Of a stretch of 64,000 nucleotides of DNA, positions 34,634-42,656 are shown piece after piece. Source of the DNA: Mesobacillus subterraneus (lineage in GTDB: Bacteria; Bacillota; Bacilli; Bacillales; Cytobacillaceae); the NCBI RefSeq assembly GCF_023715485.1, contig NZ_JAMBOF010000003.1, positions 186,001-250,000 of the forward strand, in the 5' to 3' direction. The translations under genes were made by a program, and so were the position numbers. Position 1 is the first letter of the stretch. Each line of letters begins with the position of its first letter. Below the pieces are notes generated by a model. That model saw only the letters and a program-made list of their open reading frames with translations, had not been told where the DNA came from and did not search any database.

Positions 34634-35356
34634 TTATTGCCCCTTGTTCTTTTTCTTCTCCTTCTCAGCACGGTAGAACTCATGGAACATCTTCATCAAG
34701 GCTCTTTTTTCAATCCTTGACACATAGCTCCTTGAGATCCCCAGTTCTTTAGCGATTTCGCGCTGAGTTTTTTCTTTCTTCAGATCAAGGCCGAATCGGC
34801 CAACGATGACCTCTTTTTCTCGTTCATCCAGAACATCGATGTATTCCTTCACTTTTTCAAGCTCCATGTTGAGCTGGATAGTATCAATCACGTCTTCAGA
34901 CTCTGACTTCAGGACGTCTATCAAAGAAATTTCATTTCCTTCTTTGTCTTGCCCGATTGGATCATGCAAGGAAACGTCCTTTTTAGTCTTCTTCAGCGCC
35001 CGCAAGTGCATGAGTATCTCATTTTCTATACACCTGGCCGCGTATGTGGCAAGCTTTGTCCCTTTTCCTTCTGAATAGCTTTCGATGGCCTTAATCAGGC
35101 CGATTGTACCAATCGAAATTAAATCCTCAGCATCCTCGCCGGTGTTTTCGAATTTTTTTACGATATGCGCGACCAGCCTGAGATTGTGCTCAATCAGCAT
35201 ATTTCGTGCGTGTGGATCGCCATTTGCCATCAACCTTAGATACTTTCTTTCATCAGCTGCAGATAACGGTTGAGGAAATGCGTTATTTTTTACATATGAA
35301 ACAAGAAGGATCACTTCTTTAACTAAATAGCCGAGCGCTGTTAGAATGCCAGACAT
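34634..35356 (-). CDS. sigK: Sporulation sigma factor SigK (pro-sigma-K), uninterrupted
   Basis: A 240-residue sigma-70 family factor that drives late mother-cell genes for coat and cortex. The N-terminal pro-sequence (1-20, hydrophobic) ends at S20/Y21 in [13 protein letters not shown], the SpoIVFB cleavage point. Region 2 ([23 protein letters not shown]) and the region 4 helix-turn-helix ([23 protein letters not shown]) are intact. In B. subtilis 168 this gene is split by the skin element; here it is continuous. Minus-strand ATG at 35356 behind GGGGGTGG. A CATAGGAAT stretch about 50 bp upstream could be a mother-cell sigma -10, but is not convincing. Confidence 0.96.
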   Translation of the reverse strand: MSGILTALGYLVKEVILLVSYVKNNAFPQPLSAADERKYLRLMANGDPHARNMLIEHNLRLVAHIVKKFENTGEDAEDLISIGTIGLIKAIESYSEGKGTKLATYAARCIENEILMHLRALKKTKKDVSLHDPIGQDKEGNEISLIDVLKSESEDVIDTIQLNMELEKVKEYIDVLDEREKEVIVGRFGLDLKKEKTQREIAKELGISRSYVSRIEKRALMKMFHEFYRAEKEKKKNKGQ

Positions 35357-35549
35357 GTTTCCACCCCCGCTTAGTAAGGCTTTCGCCTATAATAAATTCC
35401 TATGAAAAGAGGGCAGATATTGTGTCTGTCCTACCAAATATTTTGTTTTGTAAATTTAAACCAATTTAACATATTTAAAATGCAACAGAAAACTCTGCAA
35501 CCGGCTTGTTTTGTCACTTTTTAGATGAAAAACGTTCACATAAAAGAAA

Positions 35550-35579
35550 CAGACATAGATATAGGGGTATAGGTATAAT
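35550..35579 (+). promoter_or_regulatory. Putative promoter with CsoR/CstR-like operator sequence
   Basis: TATAAT at 35574-35579 has no good -35, but is overlapped by ATATAGGGGTATAGGTATA (35559-35577). The G-tract flanked by TA resembles operators of CsoR-family persulfide or copper sensors. No CsoR-family gene is in the window. Inference. Confidence 0.35.
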
Positions 35580-35624
35580 TCAAGTGTAAGGTAAATCATT
35601 CGATTTCTTAGGAGGAAATAAATT

Positions 35625-36026
35625 ATGGAACAGCAAGCACCATCTTTAGCGGTTATTTTATTATCTGAAGATCTTGAGAAGCTTCATGCAGGGGCATTGG
35701 TAGGTTCTGTAGCTTCAATGTCAGGCATGACTGTAAATGTGTTCGTTACAATGAATGCTTTGAAGTCCTTCCGTAAAGACAGCTTTGAAAATGCCGACTT
35801 CATCACTGGAACGATTGGCAAGGAAATGCTCGCGAAGAAAATTCCATTATTCGATTCATTGCTGCAGGAAGGCAAGGATATGGGAGAGCTGAACATTTAC
35901 GGATGCGCATTGGCAATGGATATCATGGATTGGAATGAAGAAGACATGATTGATGTATTCGATGGCGTAATTGGGGTAACAAAATTCTTGGGAATGACTC
36001 AGGGAGCTACAGTTATTACGATGTAA
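35625..36026 (+). CDS. DsrE/DsrF-like sulfur-carrier family protein
   Basis: A 133-residue DsrE-family protein of the larger DsrE2/peroxiredoxin-like group. The alpha/beta fold begins SLAVILLSEDLEKLHAGALVGSVASMSGM and there is a conserved cysteine in IYGCALAMDIM (about 95). Such proteins bind and pass persulfide sulfur. It heads a run of DsrE, TusA, SQR and DUF1641 genes on the same strand, all linked to sulfide/persulfide handling. The ATG lies behind TTAGGAGGAAA. Confidence 0.85.
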   Translation: MEQQAPSLAVILLSEDLEKLHAGALVGSVASMSGMTVNVFVTMNALKSFRKDSFENADFITGTIGKEMLAKKIPLFDSLLQEGKDMGELNIYGCALAMDIMDWNEEDMIDVFDGVIGVTKFLGMTQGATVITM

Positions 36027-36148
36027 TCTGCTGAAGCAGGAAAAAGAGAAACGGCGTGCAGGCCTTTCATTCTTTTTCCTCTTCATGCAAAAATAAAAAA
36101 TCTTTTCTTATTCTAACATAAAACTTAACTATACTGGAGGAAAAAATC

Positions 36149-36388
36149 ATGAGTGAAGTACAAGTAACTAAATCAATCGATGCTAGAGGAGCATATTGCC
36201 CTGGACCGCTAATGGAATTGGTTAAAGGAATCAAAACAGCAAAGGTCGGAGATGTAGTAGAAGTTCTTTCTACTGACAAAGGATCTGCAGTGGATATTCC
36301 TGAATGGGTTAACAAAATGGGCCACGAAATTGCTTACTTAGAAAATGAAGGCGATGAATTCAAAATCGCGGTTAGAAAAGCGAAATAA
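36149..36388 (+). CDS. TusA-family sulfurtransferase
   Basis: A 79-residue TusA/SirA-fold protein with the signature CPGP (about 17-20) carrying the sulfur-accepting cysteine. In Gram-positive cst-type operons TusA-like carriers relay persulfide sulfur between SQR and persulfide dioxygenases. It starts at ATG 36149 after TGGAGGAAA and lies between the DsrE and SQR genes. The 122-bp gap before it contains a weak TATACT that might be an internal promoter. Confidence 0.9.
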   Translation: MSEVQVTKSIDARGAYCPGPLMELVKGIKTAKVGDVVEVLSTDKGSAVDIPEWVNKMGHEIAYLENEGDEFKIAVRKAK

Positions 36389-36449
36389 TTCCAGCCTGAA
36401 AAATAAAAAAAGCCTTCAACAACGAATCGAGTAAAGAGGTGTGGATCAA

Positions 36450-37586
36450 ATGACAAAGAGAATCGTGGTTCTTGGCGCCGGCAGTGCTGGTACAATGGTA
36501 GCGAACAGGCTTGCCCGCCAACTAGGAGAAGATATTAAAAAGCGTGAAGTCGAAATCACTTTGATTTCAAATACAGAAAAGCATATTTATCAGCCTGGGT
36601 ACTTATTCATTGCATTCAATGAGAAGCCATCCGAGCATTTCATCAGAAAACAGGAAACGCTTGTACACAGACATGTGAATCTTGTTTATGACGATGTCGA
36701 AAAAATCGACGTCGAGAAGAAGACTGTAAAGGGTAAAAAACAATACCAGTATGATTATCTTGTGGTTGCTACTGGCTCTCACCCTGACTTTGACAGCGTT
36801 CCAGGTTTAAGGGAAGGCGCTCATAACTTCTATACGCTTGAAGGTGCAGAACGCCTTCGCACTGACCTTGCAGCAATGGAAAAGGGCAAAATCCTGATCA
36901 CAATTGATGTTCCTCATAAATGTCCAGCTGCTCCGCTTGAGCTTGCATTGATGCTTGATGACTATTACCGCAAGAATGGCAGACGCAAAGATATCGAAAT
37001 CAAGTACGCGTACCCAATTGGCCGCATCCACTCACTAGTGCCAGTTGCTGAATGGGGACAGCCGCAATTTGATAAGAGAGATATCAAATACGAAACGTTC
37101 TTCAACCTTGAGGAAGTCGACCCTAAGCGTAAAGTGGCCATTACGATGGACGGAGCAGAACACGAATACGACATGCTGATCACGATTCCGGCTCATACTG
37201 GAGCAAAAGCAGTAATCGATTCCGGCATTGGCGACGAATCTGGCTTCATTCCTACAAATCGCACAACGTTGAAGATGATTGGCCAGGATGACGTGTATGT
37301 AATAGGGGACGCAACCAACCTTCCAATCAGCAAAGCTGGTTCAACAGCACACTATCAATCTGAATCACTTGTGGCGAACATCATCAGCAGATTGACAGGC
37401 CGTCCTGAAACAGCCGTGTACAATGGCAAGGTGGCGTGCTTCCTGGAAAACAGCTTAGAAGATGCCAGCATGATTACATTTGATTACAACAACCCTCCGC
37501 AGCCTGCAGAGACTTCTGACCTGCTGCACTGGTTCAAAGCAGTATACAATGAACTTTACTGGTTAAATGCCAAAGGGATTTTATAG
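36450..37586 (+). CDS. sqr: Sulfide:quinone oxidoreductase-like FAD protein
   Basis: A 378-residue NAD(P)/FAD-type oxidoreductase. The FAD dinucleotide motif VLGAGSAGTMVA is at 7-18, the second glycine motif YLVVATGSHPDF at 103-114, and the FAD-closing VYVIGDATNLP at 282-292. The only two cysteines are C158 (PHKCPAAP) and C330 (GKVACF), the pair expected to form the sulfide-oxidising disulfide of SQRs. It would oxidise sulfide to persulfide and pass electrons to menaquinone at the membrane. The C-terminal segment (HWFKAVYNELYWLN) may be the membrane anchor. ATG 36450 behind AGAGGTG. Confidence 0.88.
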   Translation: MTKRIVVLGAGSAGTMVANRLARQLGEDIKKREVEITLISNTEKHIYQPGYLFIAFNEKPSEHFIRKQETLVHRHVNLVYDDVEKIDVEKKTVKGKKQYQYDYLVVATGSHPDFDSVPGLREGAHNFYTLEGAERLRTDLAAMEKGKILITIDVPHKCPAAPLELALMLDDYYRKNGRRKDIEIKYAYPIGRIHSLVPVAEWGQPQFDKRDIKYETFFNLEEVDPKRKVAITMDGAEHEYDMLITIPAHTGAKAVIDSGIGDESGFIPTNRTTLKMIGQDDVYVIGDATNLPISKAGSTAHYQSESLVANIISRLTGRPETAVYNGKVACFLENSLEDASMITFDYNNPPQPAETSDLLHWFKAVYNELYWLNAKGIL

Positions 37587-37600
37587 AAGGGGTGGTTGAG

Positions 37601-38161
37601 ATGGCTACAGAAACACCTCAAGCACAAAATACTGAACAACATAAACTCGTCGGCTTTACAGATGCAGCCATGAATGCTGTTACGGGTGAAATGGTTTCAA
37701 CAATCGCGGAAACCGGCGTTAAGATGATTGAGATGGCTGATGATTTTCTTCAGCCTGAAACCCTTTCTTTATTGAAGGTTCTTCCTGAAGTGGCTGAAAA
37801 CCTTGAGCGCACTTTAATGAAAGTAAAACGCATGGAAGAAACCGGAGTGCTTAAGTCATTGATGCAGCTGGCTGACATGGCTGCGGCAATGAAAGGCGCA
37901 ATGACTGGCCCGATGGTTACTGATATGGCTGAAAAAGCGATCAAAGGTGTGGAACTTGCGGATTCATTCGTACAGCTTGGTGCCATAGATCTTGTGGAAG
38001 GCATGCTAACTGCATTCTACAATGCTCAAGAGGACACAAAAGGAAAAGAACCTCTGTCATCCATGCAGTTAATGAAGGCAGTGACACAAAAGGAAACCAG
38101 AGAAGGAATGACTTTATTGATATCCTTCCTTCAAAACCTTCCAAAACAGTTGAATAAATAG
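37601..38161 (+). CDS. DUF1641 protein
   Basis: A 186-residue helical DUF1641 protein, a family often found beside formate dehydrogenase or SQR genes in Bacilli. The repeated pattern (MVSTIAETGVKMIEMADDF ... MVTDMAEKAIKGVELADSF) suggests two similar helical halves. No cofactor motif or cysteine is present. ATG 37601, behind AAGGGGTGG, is preferred over GTG 37592. It closes the DsrE-TusA-SQR operon at a strong terminator; a role as an SQR partner is inferred from context. Confidence 0.85.
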   Translation: MATETPQAQNTEQHKLVGFTDAAMNAVTGEMVSTIAETGVKMIEMADDFLQPETLSLLKVLPEVAENLERTLMKVKRMEETGVLKSLMQLADMAAAMKGAMTGPMVTDMAEKAIKGVELADSFVQLGAIDLVEGMLTAFYNAQEDTKGKEPLSSMQLMKAVTQKETREGMTLLISFLQNLPKQLNK

Positions 38162-38162
38162 G

Positions 38163-38188
38163 AAAGGAGAGGATAATCCTCTCCTTTT
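38163..38188 (+). terminator. Terminator after the DUF1641 gene
   Basis: A perfect 11-bp stem AAAGGAGAGGA with TCCTCTCCTTT around TAA, with a 4-T tail. Confidence 0.88.
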
Positions 38189-38240
38189 AATCATGAATTA
38201 TAAAATTGTTTAGTTGAGGATCTACATGTAGTATTCTTAA

Positions 38241-38335
38241 TCCAGCTCCAGCGCCTAGCCCCTCGAGTCGCTTCGGTCCGCCCAATGAACCCTCCAGCGC
38301 TTGTCGGGGCTGCACAAGGCGCTTGCGCTTTTTGT
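38241..38335. repeat. 95-bp structured intergenic element
   Basis: Two consecutive helices close the element: AGCGCCT (38250-38256) with AGGCGCT (38317-38323) and AGCCCC (38257-38262) with GGGGCT (38306-38311), the 3' side interrupted by GCACA. A T-run follows at 38330. It is much more GC-rich than its surroundings. It resembles, from memory, a dispersed intergenic repeat of Bacillaceae; copy number cannot be checked here. Confidence 0.6.
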
Positions 38336-38337
38336 TA

Positions 38338-38694
38338 CTACTTATACAAAATGTCATTTTTCATTGTTGTTAGCTTCTCAAGTACTTGATTGATATCTTC
38401 GTCTGATACATTAAACTCCCTCAAGCTTGCAGCAAGATGGTTTGCAATTGCGCCGAAGTGCTCATCATTCAAGTTCATCCCTTTATGGGCAAGCTCCATG
38501 CTTTTGCCTGAATACTGATTAGGACCTCCTAATGCCCAGCTTATAAAAAGGGACTGGTGACGACGCTGCTTTTCCATGTCTGTTTCTGTAAAGAAGTGAC
38601 TAACTGTTTCGTCAGCCAATACCTTTTCATAAAAAACATCGACTACCTTTGTGATCGCATCCTGTCCGCCCAGTCGTTCATACAACTTTTCCAT
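38338..38694 (-). CDS. Group I-type truncated haemoglobin
   Basis: A 118-residue 2-on-2 globin. The haem-ligand histidine is H70 in MELAHKGM and there is another histidine at 46 (RRHQSLF), the same numbering as proximal and distal His of Synechocystis GlbN; a six-coordinate haem is therefore possible. The front part YERLGGQDAITKVVDVFYEKVLADETVSHFF is typical of the family. It may bind O2, NO or sulfide; with a sulfide-oxidation operon next door a role in NO or sulfide chemistry is plausible but unproven. AAAGGAGGAA precedes the ATG. Confidence 0.88.
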   Translation of the reverse strand: MEKLYERLGGQDAITKVVDVFYEKVLADETVSHFFTETDMEKQRRHQSLFISWALGGPNQYSGKSMELAHKGMNLNDEHFGAIANHLAASLREFNVSDEDINQVLEKLTTMKNDILYK

Positions 38695-38771
38695 TCATAT
38701 TCCTCCTTTTTGAAAGTAACGTCCCTATTATTTCTTTTTAACCAGAGGAATATGATTGAAACATTTTTATT

Positions 38772-39455
38772 TCAACGTTCTGCTTTATCAAGCCATTTAT
38801 ATCCTACACCCCATACGGTGATCAAGTAATCATCCGCAGCAAATCCTGCCTTGCGCAATTTATCCCTTAAATTCCGCACATGCGAGTCAATAGTCCGGTC
38901 TTCTGTGGCGACACCGTAACCCCAAATGGATGAAATCAAGTGTTCTCTTGTGTACACCTTATTACGGTTTTGCAGGAAAAGATTCAGGAGCGAAAATTCC
39001 TTCGGTGTAAGTGGAATTGATGTCCTATTATATTGCAATTCATATGAGTCCATATTAAGATTCAGGCCATTGAAGGAGAGGAGGTGGCTTTTCCCGGAAT
39101 TTCTCCTAAGAACAGCCTCGATTCTGGCAATTAATTCGCCTTCATCAAAAGGTTTGGTGACATAATCATCTGCCCCGATTTTCAAACCCTTCACGATATC
39201 AGGCTTTTCACTTCTCGCAGTAAGCATGATGATAGGGATATCCCAGTGCTTGCGTATTTCCCGGCATGCTTCCCATCCATCCATCTCTGGCATCATGACG
39301 TCGAGCAAAACAAGATCAGCGTGTTTTTCCTCAAGAAAGCTGATCGCATCATGTGCGGAAGTTTTCGCAATGCACTTATAACCTAACGGAGCCAGGTACA
39401 ACGTTAGCAGCTCCAGCATCCGTGTTTCATCATCCACTAGCAAAATATTAGCCAT
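38772..39455 (-). CDS. OmpR-family response regulator, orphan
   Basis: A 227-residue two-component regulator. The receiver domain has acidic pocket D8/D9, phospho-acceptor D52 (LLDVMMPEMDG) and K101 (TKPF). The C-terminal winged helix has LTPKEFSLLNLFLQN and RTIDSHVRNLRDKL. No histidine kinase gene is adjacent on either side, so its partner must be encoded elsewhere. Minus-strand ATG behind AAGGAGT. The targets are unknown; the truncated haemoglobin downstream on the same strand may be co-transcribed (77-bp gap). Confidence 0.93.
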   Translation of the reverse strand: MANILLVDDETRMLELLTLYLAPLGYKCIAKTSAHDAISFLEEKHADLVLLDVMMPEMDGWEACREIRKHWDIPIIMLTARSEKPDIVKGLKIGADDYVTKPFDEGELIARIEAVLRRNSGKSHLLSFNGLNLNMDSYELQYNRTSIPLTPKEFSLLNLFLQNRNKVYTREHLISSIWGYGVATEDRTIDSHVRNLRDKLRKAGFAADDYLITVWGVGYKWLDKAER

Positions 39456-39636
39456 AATAAAAACTCCTTACATTCAAAGTAATTAAATCAATCTTACACT
39501 ATAAGTTTGAAAAAACTGTGCATTTATATATTTTGATGTTTTTGTTTTCCTTTTCAGGAAAATCGCTGAGTGCCCAATCCAAAATGGACAGAATCCCATA
39601 TTCTGATAATAGGATACAGAAAAGGAGTGTGAAAGT

Positions 39637-39783
39637 ATGCCTTACGGATGCTGTCCACCATATCCAGGACCTTATGGTGGATACCCAGGATACTATGGCG
39701 GAAATGGTGCATGGTTTGCGCTGTTCATAATCCTGCTCATAATCGTTCTCATCTTTGGCGGATGGTGGTACTTTAATTCATAA
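39637..39783 (+). CDS. Gly/Tyr/Pro-rich small membrane peptide (YjcZ-like)
   Basis: 48 codons with AAAGGAGTG upstream. The front half is a GYP-rich run (MPYGCCPPYPGPYGGYPG) and the second a single hydrophobic helix (FALFIILLIIVLIFGG) ending WWYFNS. This design is common among tiny Bacillus sporulation or coat-associated peptides such as the YjcZ group. It has its own terminator and is not in an operon. Family membership is a judgement from composition. Confidence 0.7.
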   Translation: MPYGCCPPYPGPYGGYPGYYGGNGAWFALFIILLIIVLIFGGWWYFNS

Positions 39784-39788
39784 GTAGG

Positions 39789-39826
39789 AAAAAGGCTTAT
39801 GCCAGACATTCTGGATAAGCCTTTTT
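39789..39826 (+). terminator. Terminator after the Gly-rich peptide gene
   Basis: A 12-bp stem AAAAAGGCTTAT with ATAAGCCTTTTT. Confidence 0.92.
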
Positions 39827-39950
39827 CGCTGGGAGACGCCTGGCTTTATAAAATAACATTTAAAGCTTTTGTTTAACCCCTTTTGAAAAAATAGAAATTT
39901 TAGAAAAATAACATTATAATAAAACAATATAGAAAAGGGGGAAATACATA

Positions 39951-41729
39951 ATGACGAAAAGATACTCAGAAGTTTGGGATCTGGAAGTGTTCTTTCAGGG
40001 GGGAAGTGAGTCTCCTGAATTCGCCTCCCATCTTCAATCAGCACAAGAAGCAATTTCTAGTTTTAAAAAAGAAGTTGGGAACTGGAATCCTAACGATCAA
40101 GTAAGTGAGGGGAACCGCCTTGCAAGCCTGGTCGAAATGTTTGACGGAGCAGCCAAGAAGGTTAGACAAGCTGGTGCTTTTGTCAGCTGTTTGCAGGCGC
40201 AGGATACTGAGGATAAAAAAGCTGGACAATTAAGGGCGGCTGTAACAGAATTGAGTGCCTCGCTCCAGACCGCGCTGACTGTTTTTGACCAAAAGCTTGC
40301 AGGATTTTCAACAGAGGTATGGGATGAGCTTCTTCAGTCAGGTCTTTTAAATGAGTTGCGTTTTGTACTGACTGAACGCCGCGAGAGGGCTGCTGAAAGG
40401 CTTTCTGAACAGGAAGAGTCGGCAATCAACGCATTAAGCGTGGATGGCTATCACGGGTGGGGACAAATGTACGACCTTCTCGTCAGCAGCACGAAAATAA
40501 ATTATAAAGAAGGAAGCTTATCGGTCGGGCAGGCTGCCAATAAGCTTTCTGATGCTGACCGTAATGTCAGGAAGGAAATATTCACAGAATGGGAGAAAGC
40601 CTGGGGAGAGAAGGAAGATTTCTACTCAAAGACTCTCAACCATCTTGCAGGCTTCAGATTGAATGTTTATAAGCTTCGCGGCTGGGAAGATGTGTTAAAA
40701 GAGCCTCTCGATATTAACCGGATGCAAAAAGAAACACTTGATGCAATGTGGCAGGTCATTTCTGAAAACAAGGAACCGTTTGTACAGTTCCTTAACCGGA
40801 AAGCAAAGCTGCTTGGACTCGAAAAGCTCAGCTGGTTCGACCTTGATGCGCCAATCGGCACCGCCGAATCAAAAATGTCCTATCAGCAAGGAGCCGATTT
40901 TATCGTTGATAATTTTGGACAATTTGGCAAGGAAATGGCTGACTTCGCAAAAATGGCGTTTGAAAACAAATGGATCGAAGCTGAGGATCGTCCTGGAAAG
41001 GCGCCAGGCGGATTCCATACGTTTTTTCCTGAAAGCAGCCAATCACGTATCTTCATGACATACTCTGGCACGCCGTCCAATGTGTCTACCCTTGCCCACG
41101 AGCTTGGACATGGTTTCCACACGTATGCAATGCGGGACCTGCACTTGCTGAACCGCAATTATGCAATGAACGTTGCTGAAACGGCGTCGACATTCGCTGA
41201 AATGATTGTTTCTGATGCTTCGCTGAAAAACTCGAAATCAAAAGAAGAGAAACTTAGTCTGTTAGAGGACAAAATCCAGCGGTCTGTGGCACTGTTGATG
41301 AACATCCATGCCAGATTCTTGTTTGAGACGAAATTCTATGAAAAACGGAAGCAAGGGTTAGTCAATGCGGAAACACTAAATGAATTAATGAAGGACGCTC
41401 AAACGGAAGCATACGGCGGGGCGCTTGAGGAATACCATCCGTTATTCTGGGCTTCCAAGCTGCATTTTTACATTACCGGGGTGCCGTTCTATAACTTCCC
41501 ATATACATTTGGTTATTTATTCTCACTTGGCATCTACGCCATGGCGCAAGAAGAAGGGCAAGGCTATGAAGAAAAATATATTGCCCTGCTGAAAGACTCC
41601 GCTTCCATGACAGTGGAAGAACTGGCTCAAAAACATTTGAATGTCGATCTGACAAAGAGAGACTTCTGGGAAAAAGCCGTGCGTATGTGCGTAGAAGATG
41701 TAGAAGAATTTTTAGCTTTAACTGAATAG
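39951..41729 (+). CDS. M3 family oligoendopeptidase (PepF-like)
   Basis: A 592-residue zinc metallopeptidase of the M3B oligoendopeptidase F type. The zinc motif HELGH is at 383-387 (LAHELGHGFHTYAM) and the third ligand glutamate is in NVAETASTFAEMI. The N-terminal half is helical. It degrades short cytoplasmic peptides. ATG 39951 follows AAAGGGGGAAA. It stands alone between two terminators. Confidence 0.94.
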   Translation: MTKRYSEVWDLEVFFQGGSESPEFASHLQSAQEAISSFKKEVGNWNPNDQVSEGNRLASLVEMFDGAAKKVRQAGAFVSCLQAQDTEDKKAGQLRAAVTELSASLQTALTVFDQKLAGFSTEVWDELLQSGLLNELRFVLTERRERAAERLSEQEESAINALSVDGYHGWGQMYDLLVSSTKINYKEGSLSVGQAANKLSDADRNVRKEIFTEWEKAWGEKEDFYSKTLNHLAGFRLNVYKLRGWEDVLKEPLDINRMQKETLDAMWQVISENKEPFVQFLNRKAKLLGLEKLSWFDLDAPIGTAESKMSYQQGADFIVDNFGQFGKEMADFAKMAFENKWIEAEDRPGKAPGGFHTFFPESSQSRIFMTYSGTPSNVSTLAHELGHGFHTYAMRDLHLLNRNYAMNVAETASTFAEMIVSDASLKNSKSKEEKLSLLEDKIQRSVALLMNIHARFLFETKFYEKRKQGLVNAETLNELMKDAQTEAYGGALEEYHPLFWASKLHFYITGVPFYNFPYTFGYLFSLGIYAMAQEEGQGYEEKYIALLKDSASMTVEELAQKHLNVDLTKRDFWEKAVRMCVEDVEEFLALTE

Positions 41730-41775
41730 ATAAATGGCATCCAGTTGAAAAAACTGTATAAACGATATGCAAGCA

Positions 41776-41804
41776 AAAACCCAGCCGGCTTCGGCTGGGT
41801 TTTT
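41776..41804. terminator. Bidirectional terminator between the M3 peptidase and pssA
   Basis: A 10-bp stem AACCCAGCCG with CGGCTGGGTT, with A-run and T-run on the two sides, between convergent genes. Confidence 0.93.
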
Positions 41805-41805
41805 A

Positions 41806-42345
41806 TCATACTTTCTTTAGTCTGAATGGACTGACCATTAAAAAGCTGAGGACAATCATAATAAATAAGAAGGTTTGCGGCGGTAAGAAGGGGATAGCCA
41901 GGAAACTTAATGTTGCCAGGACACCTGCAGCTGTAATTGGCAGGCCTGTAAAGTATCCGTTGCTCTCTGAAATATTGAACCTTGCCAGACGGAACGCTCC
42001 GCAGCCGATATAAAAAACGATAAAGAATGCGCCAGGTGCACCGAATTCCGATAATATTCCCTGATATATTAATAGTGCAGGTGCCACGCCAAATGATATA
42101 ATATCACTCATGGAATCCAATTGCTTACCCAATTCGGATTCAATATTGAACTTTCTGGCAACCATGCCATCAAAACGGTCTGCCAGTGCGGCAATGAAAA
42201 TCAGCAGCAGGCTAAGGTTCAAATTGCCGTTCATGCCGACAATAATAGCAAAACCACCCAATGAAAGGTTGGCCAGCGTCAGGACATTGGCTGTCTGGGA
42301 CTTTAACTTCTTGACTGTTGTGTCAAGTACATCTTGTATGAACAT
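41806..42345 (-). CDS. pssA: CDP-diacylglycerol--serine O-phosphatidyltransferase
   Basis: A 179-residue membrane enzyme that makes phosphatidylserine. The CDP-alcohol phosphotransferase signature D-G-x2-A-R-x8-G-x3-D-x3-D is complete (D59, G60, A63, R64, G73, D77, D81), and five to six hydrophobic helices follow. ATG 42345 lies behind GAGGAGTGAG; GTG 42354 overlaps that site. It is divergent from psd, the next enzyme of the pathway, whereas B. subtilis has pssA-ybfM-psd in one operon. Confidence 0.93.
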   Translation of the reverse strand: MFIQDVLDTTVKKLKSQTANVLTLANLSLGGFAIIVGMNGNLNLSLLLIFIAALADRFDGMVARKFNIESELGKQLDSMSDIISFGVAPALLIYQGILSEFGAPGAFFIVFYIGCGAFRLARFNISESNGYFTGLPITAAGVLATLSFLAIPFLPPQTFLFIMIVLSFLMVSPFRLKKV

Positions 42346-42515
42346 GGATCTCACTCCTCTTCATGGGGAAAGGGAACTAGCACCTTAGGTTATTATATAA
42401 TAATATATAATTCTAAGATGTTTATGCTTTTTCGTAAAGATATCTTTTAGACTCTTTAAAAATTGCTCATTCAAAAGGCGCTGTAATTTCGTAAATATGT
42501 TGAATGTGGCGCCGC

Positions 42516-42529
42516 GAGCGGAAATCAAC
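42516..42529 (+). repeat. Second copy of GAGCGGAAATYAAC motif
   Basis: GAGCGGAAATCAAC differs by one base from 33208-33221. The surrounding GGCGC...GGCGCC inverted repeat (42478-42513) also suggests the remnant of a dispersed element in the pssA-psd gap. Confidence 0.4.
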
Positions 42530-42589
42530 ATCAATTTCTTCATAGCCTATAAATTTGTGGCTTCTAGATTACTGAATTGATTTCATTTC

Positions 42590-42618
42590 TTGAAAATTGC
42601 AAGGGGAAAAATCATTAT
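42590..42618 (+). promoter_or_regulatory. Candidate sigma-A promoter of psd
   Basis: TTGAAA (42590-42595), 17 bp, CATTAT (42613-42618), 38 bp before the psd start codon. Confidence 0.5.
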
Positions 42619-42656
42619 CCGCAGACAATATTCTTTAAAAACCGGAGGTAGTAACA

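Noticed and set aside
34634-35356. Possible skin-like insertion site use in sigK
   Set aside because: The reading frame is continuous and no recombinase gene or repeat flanks the gene in this window.
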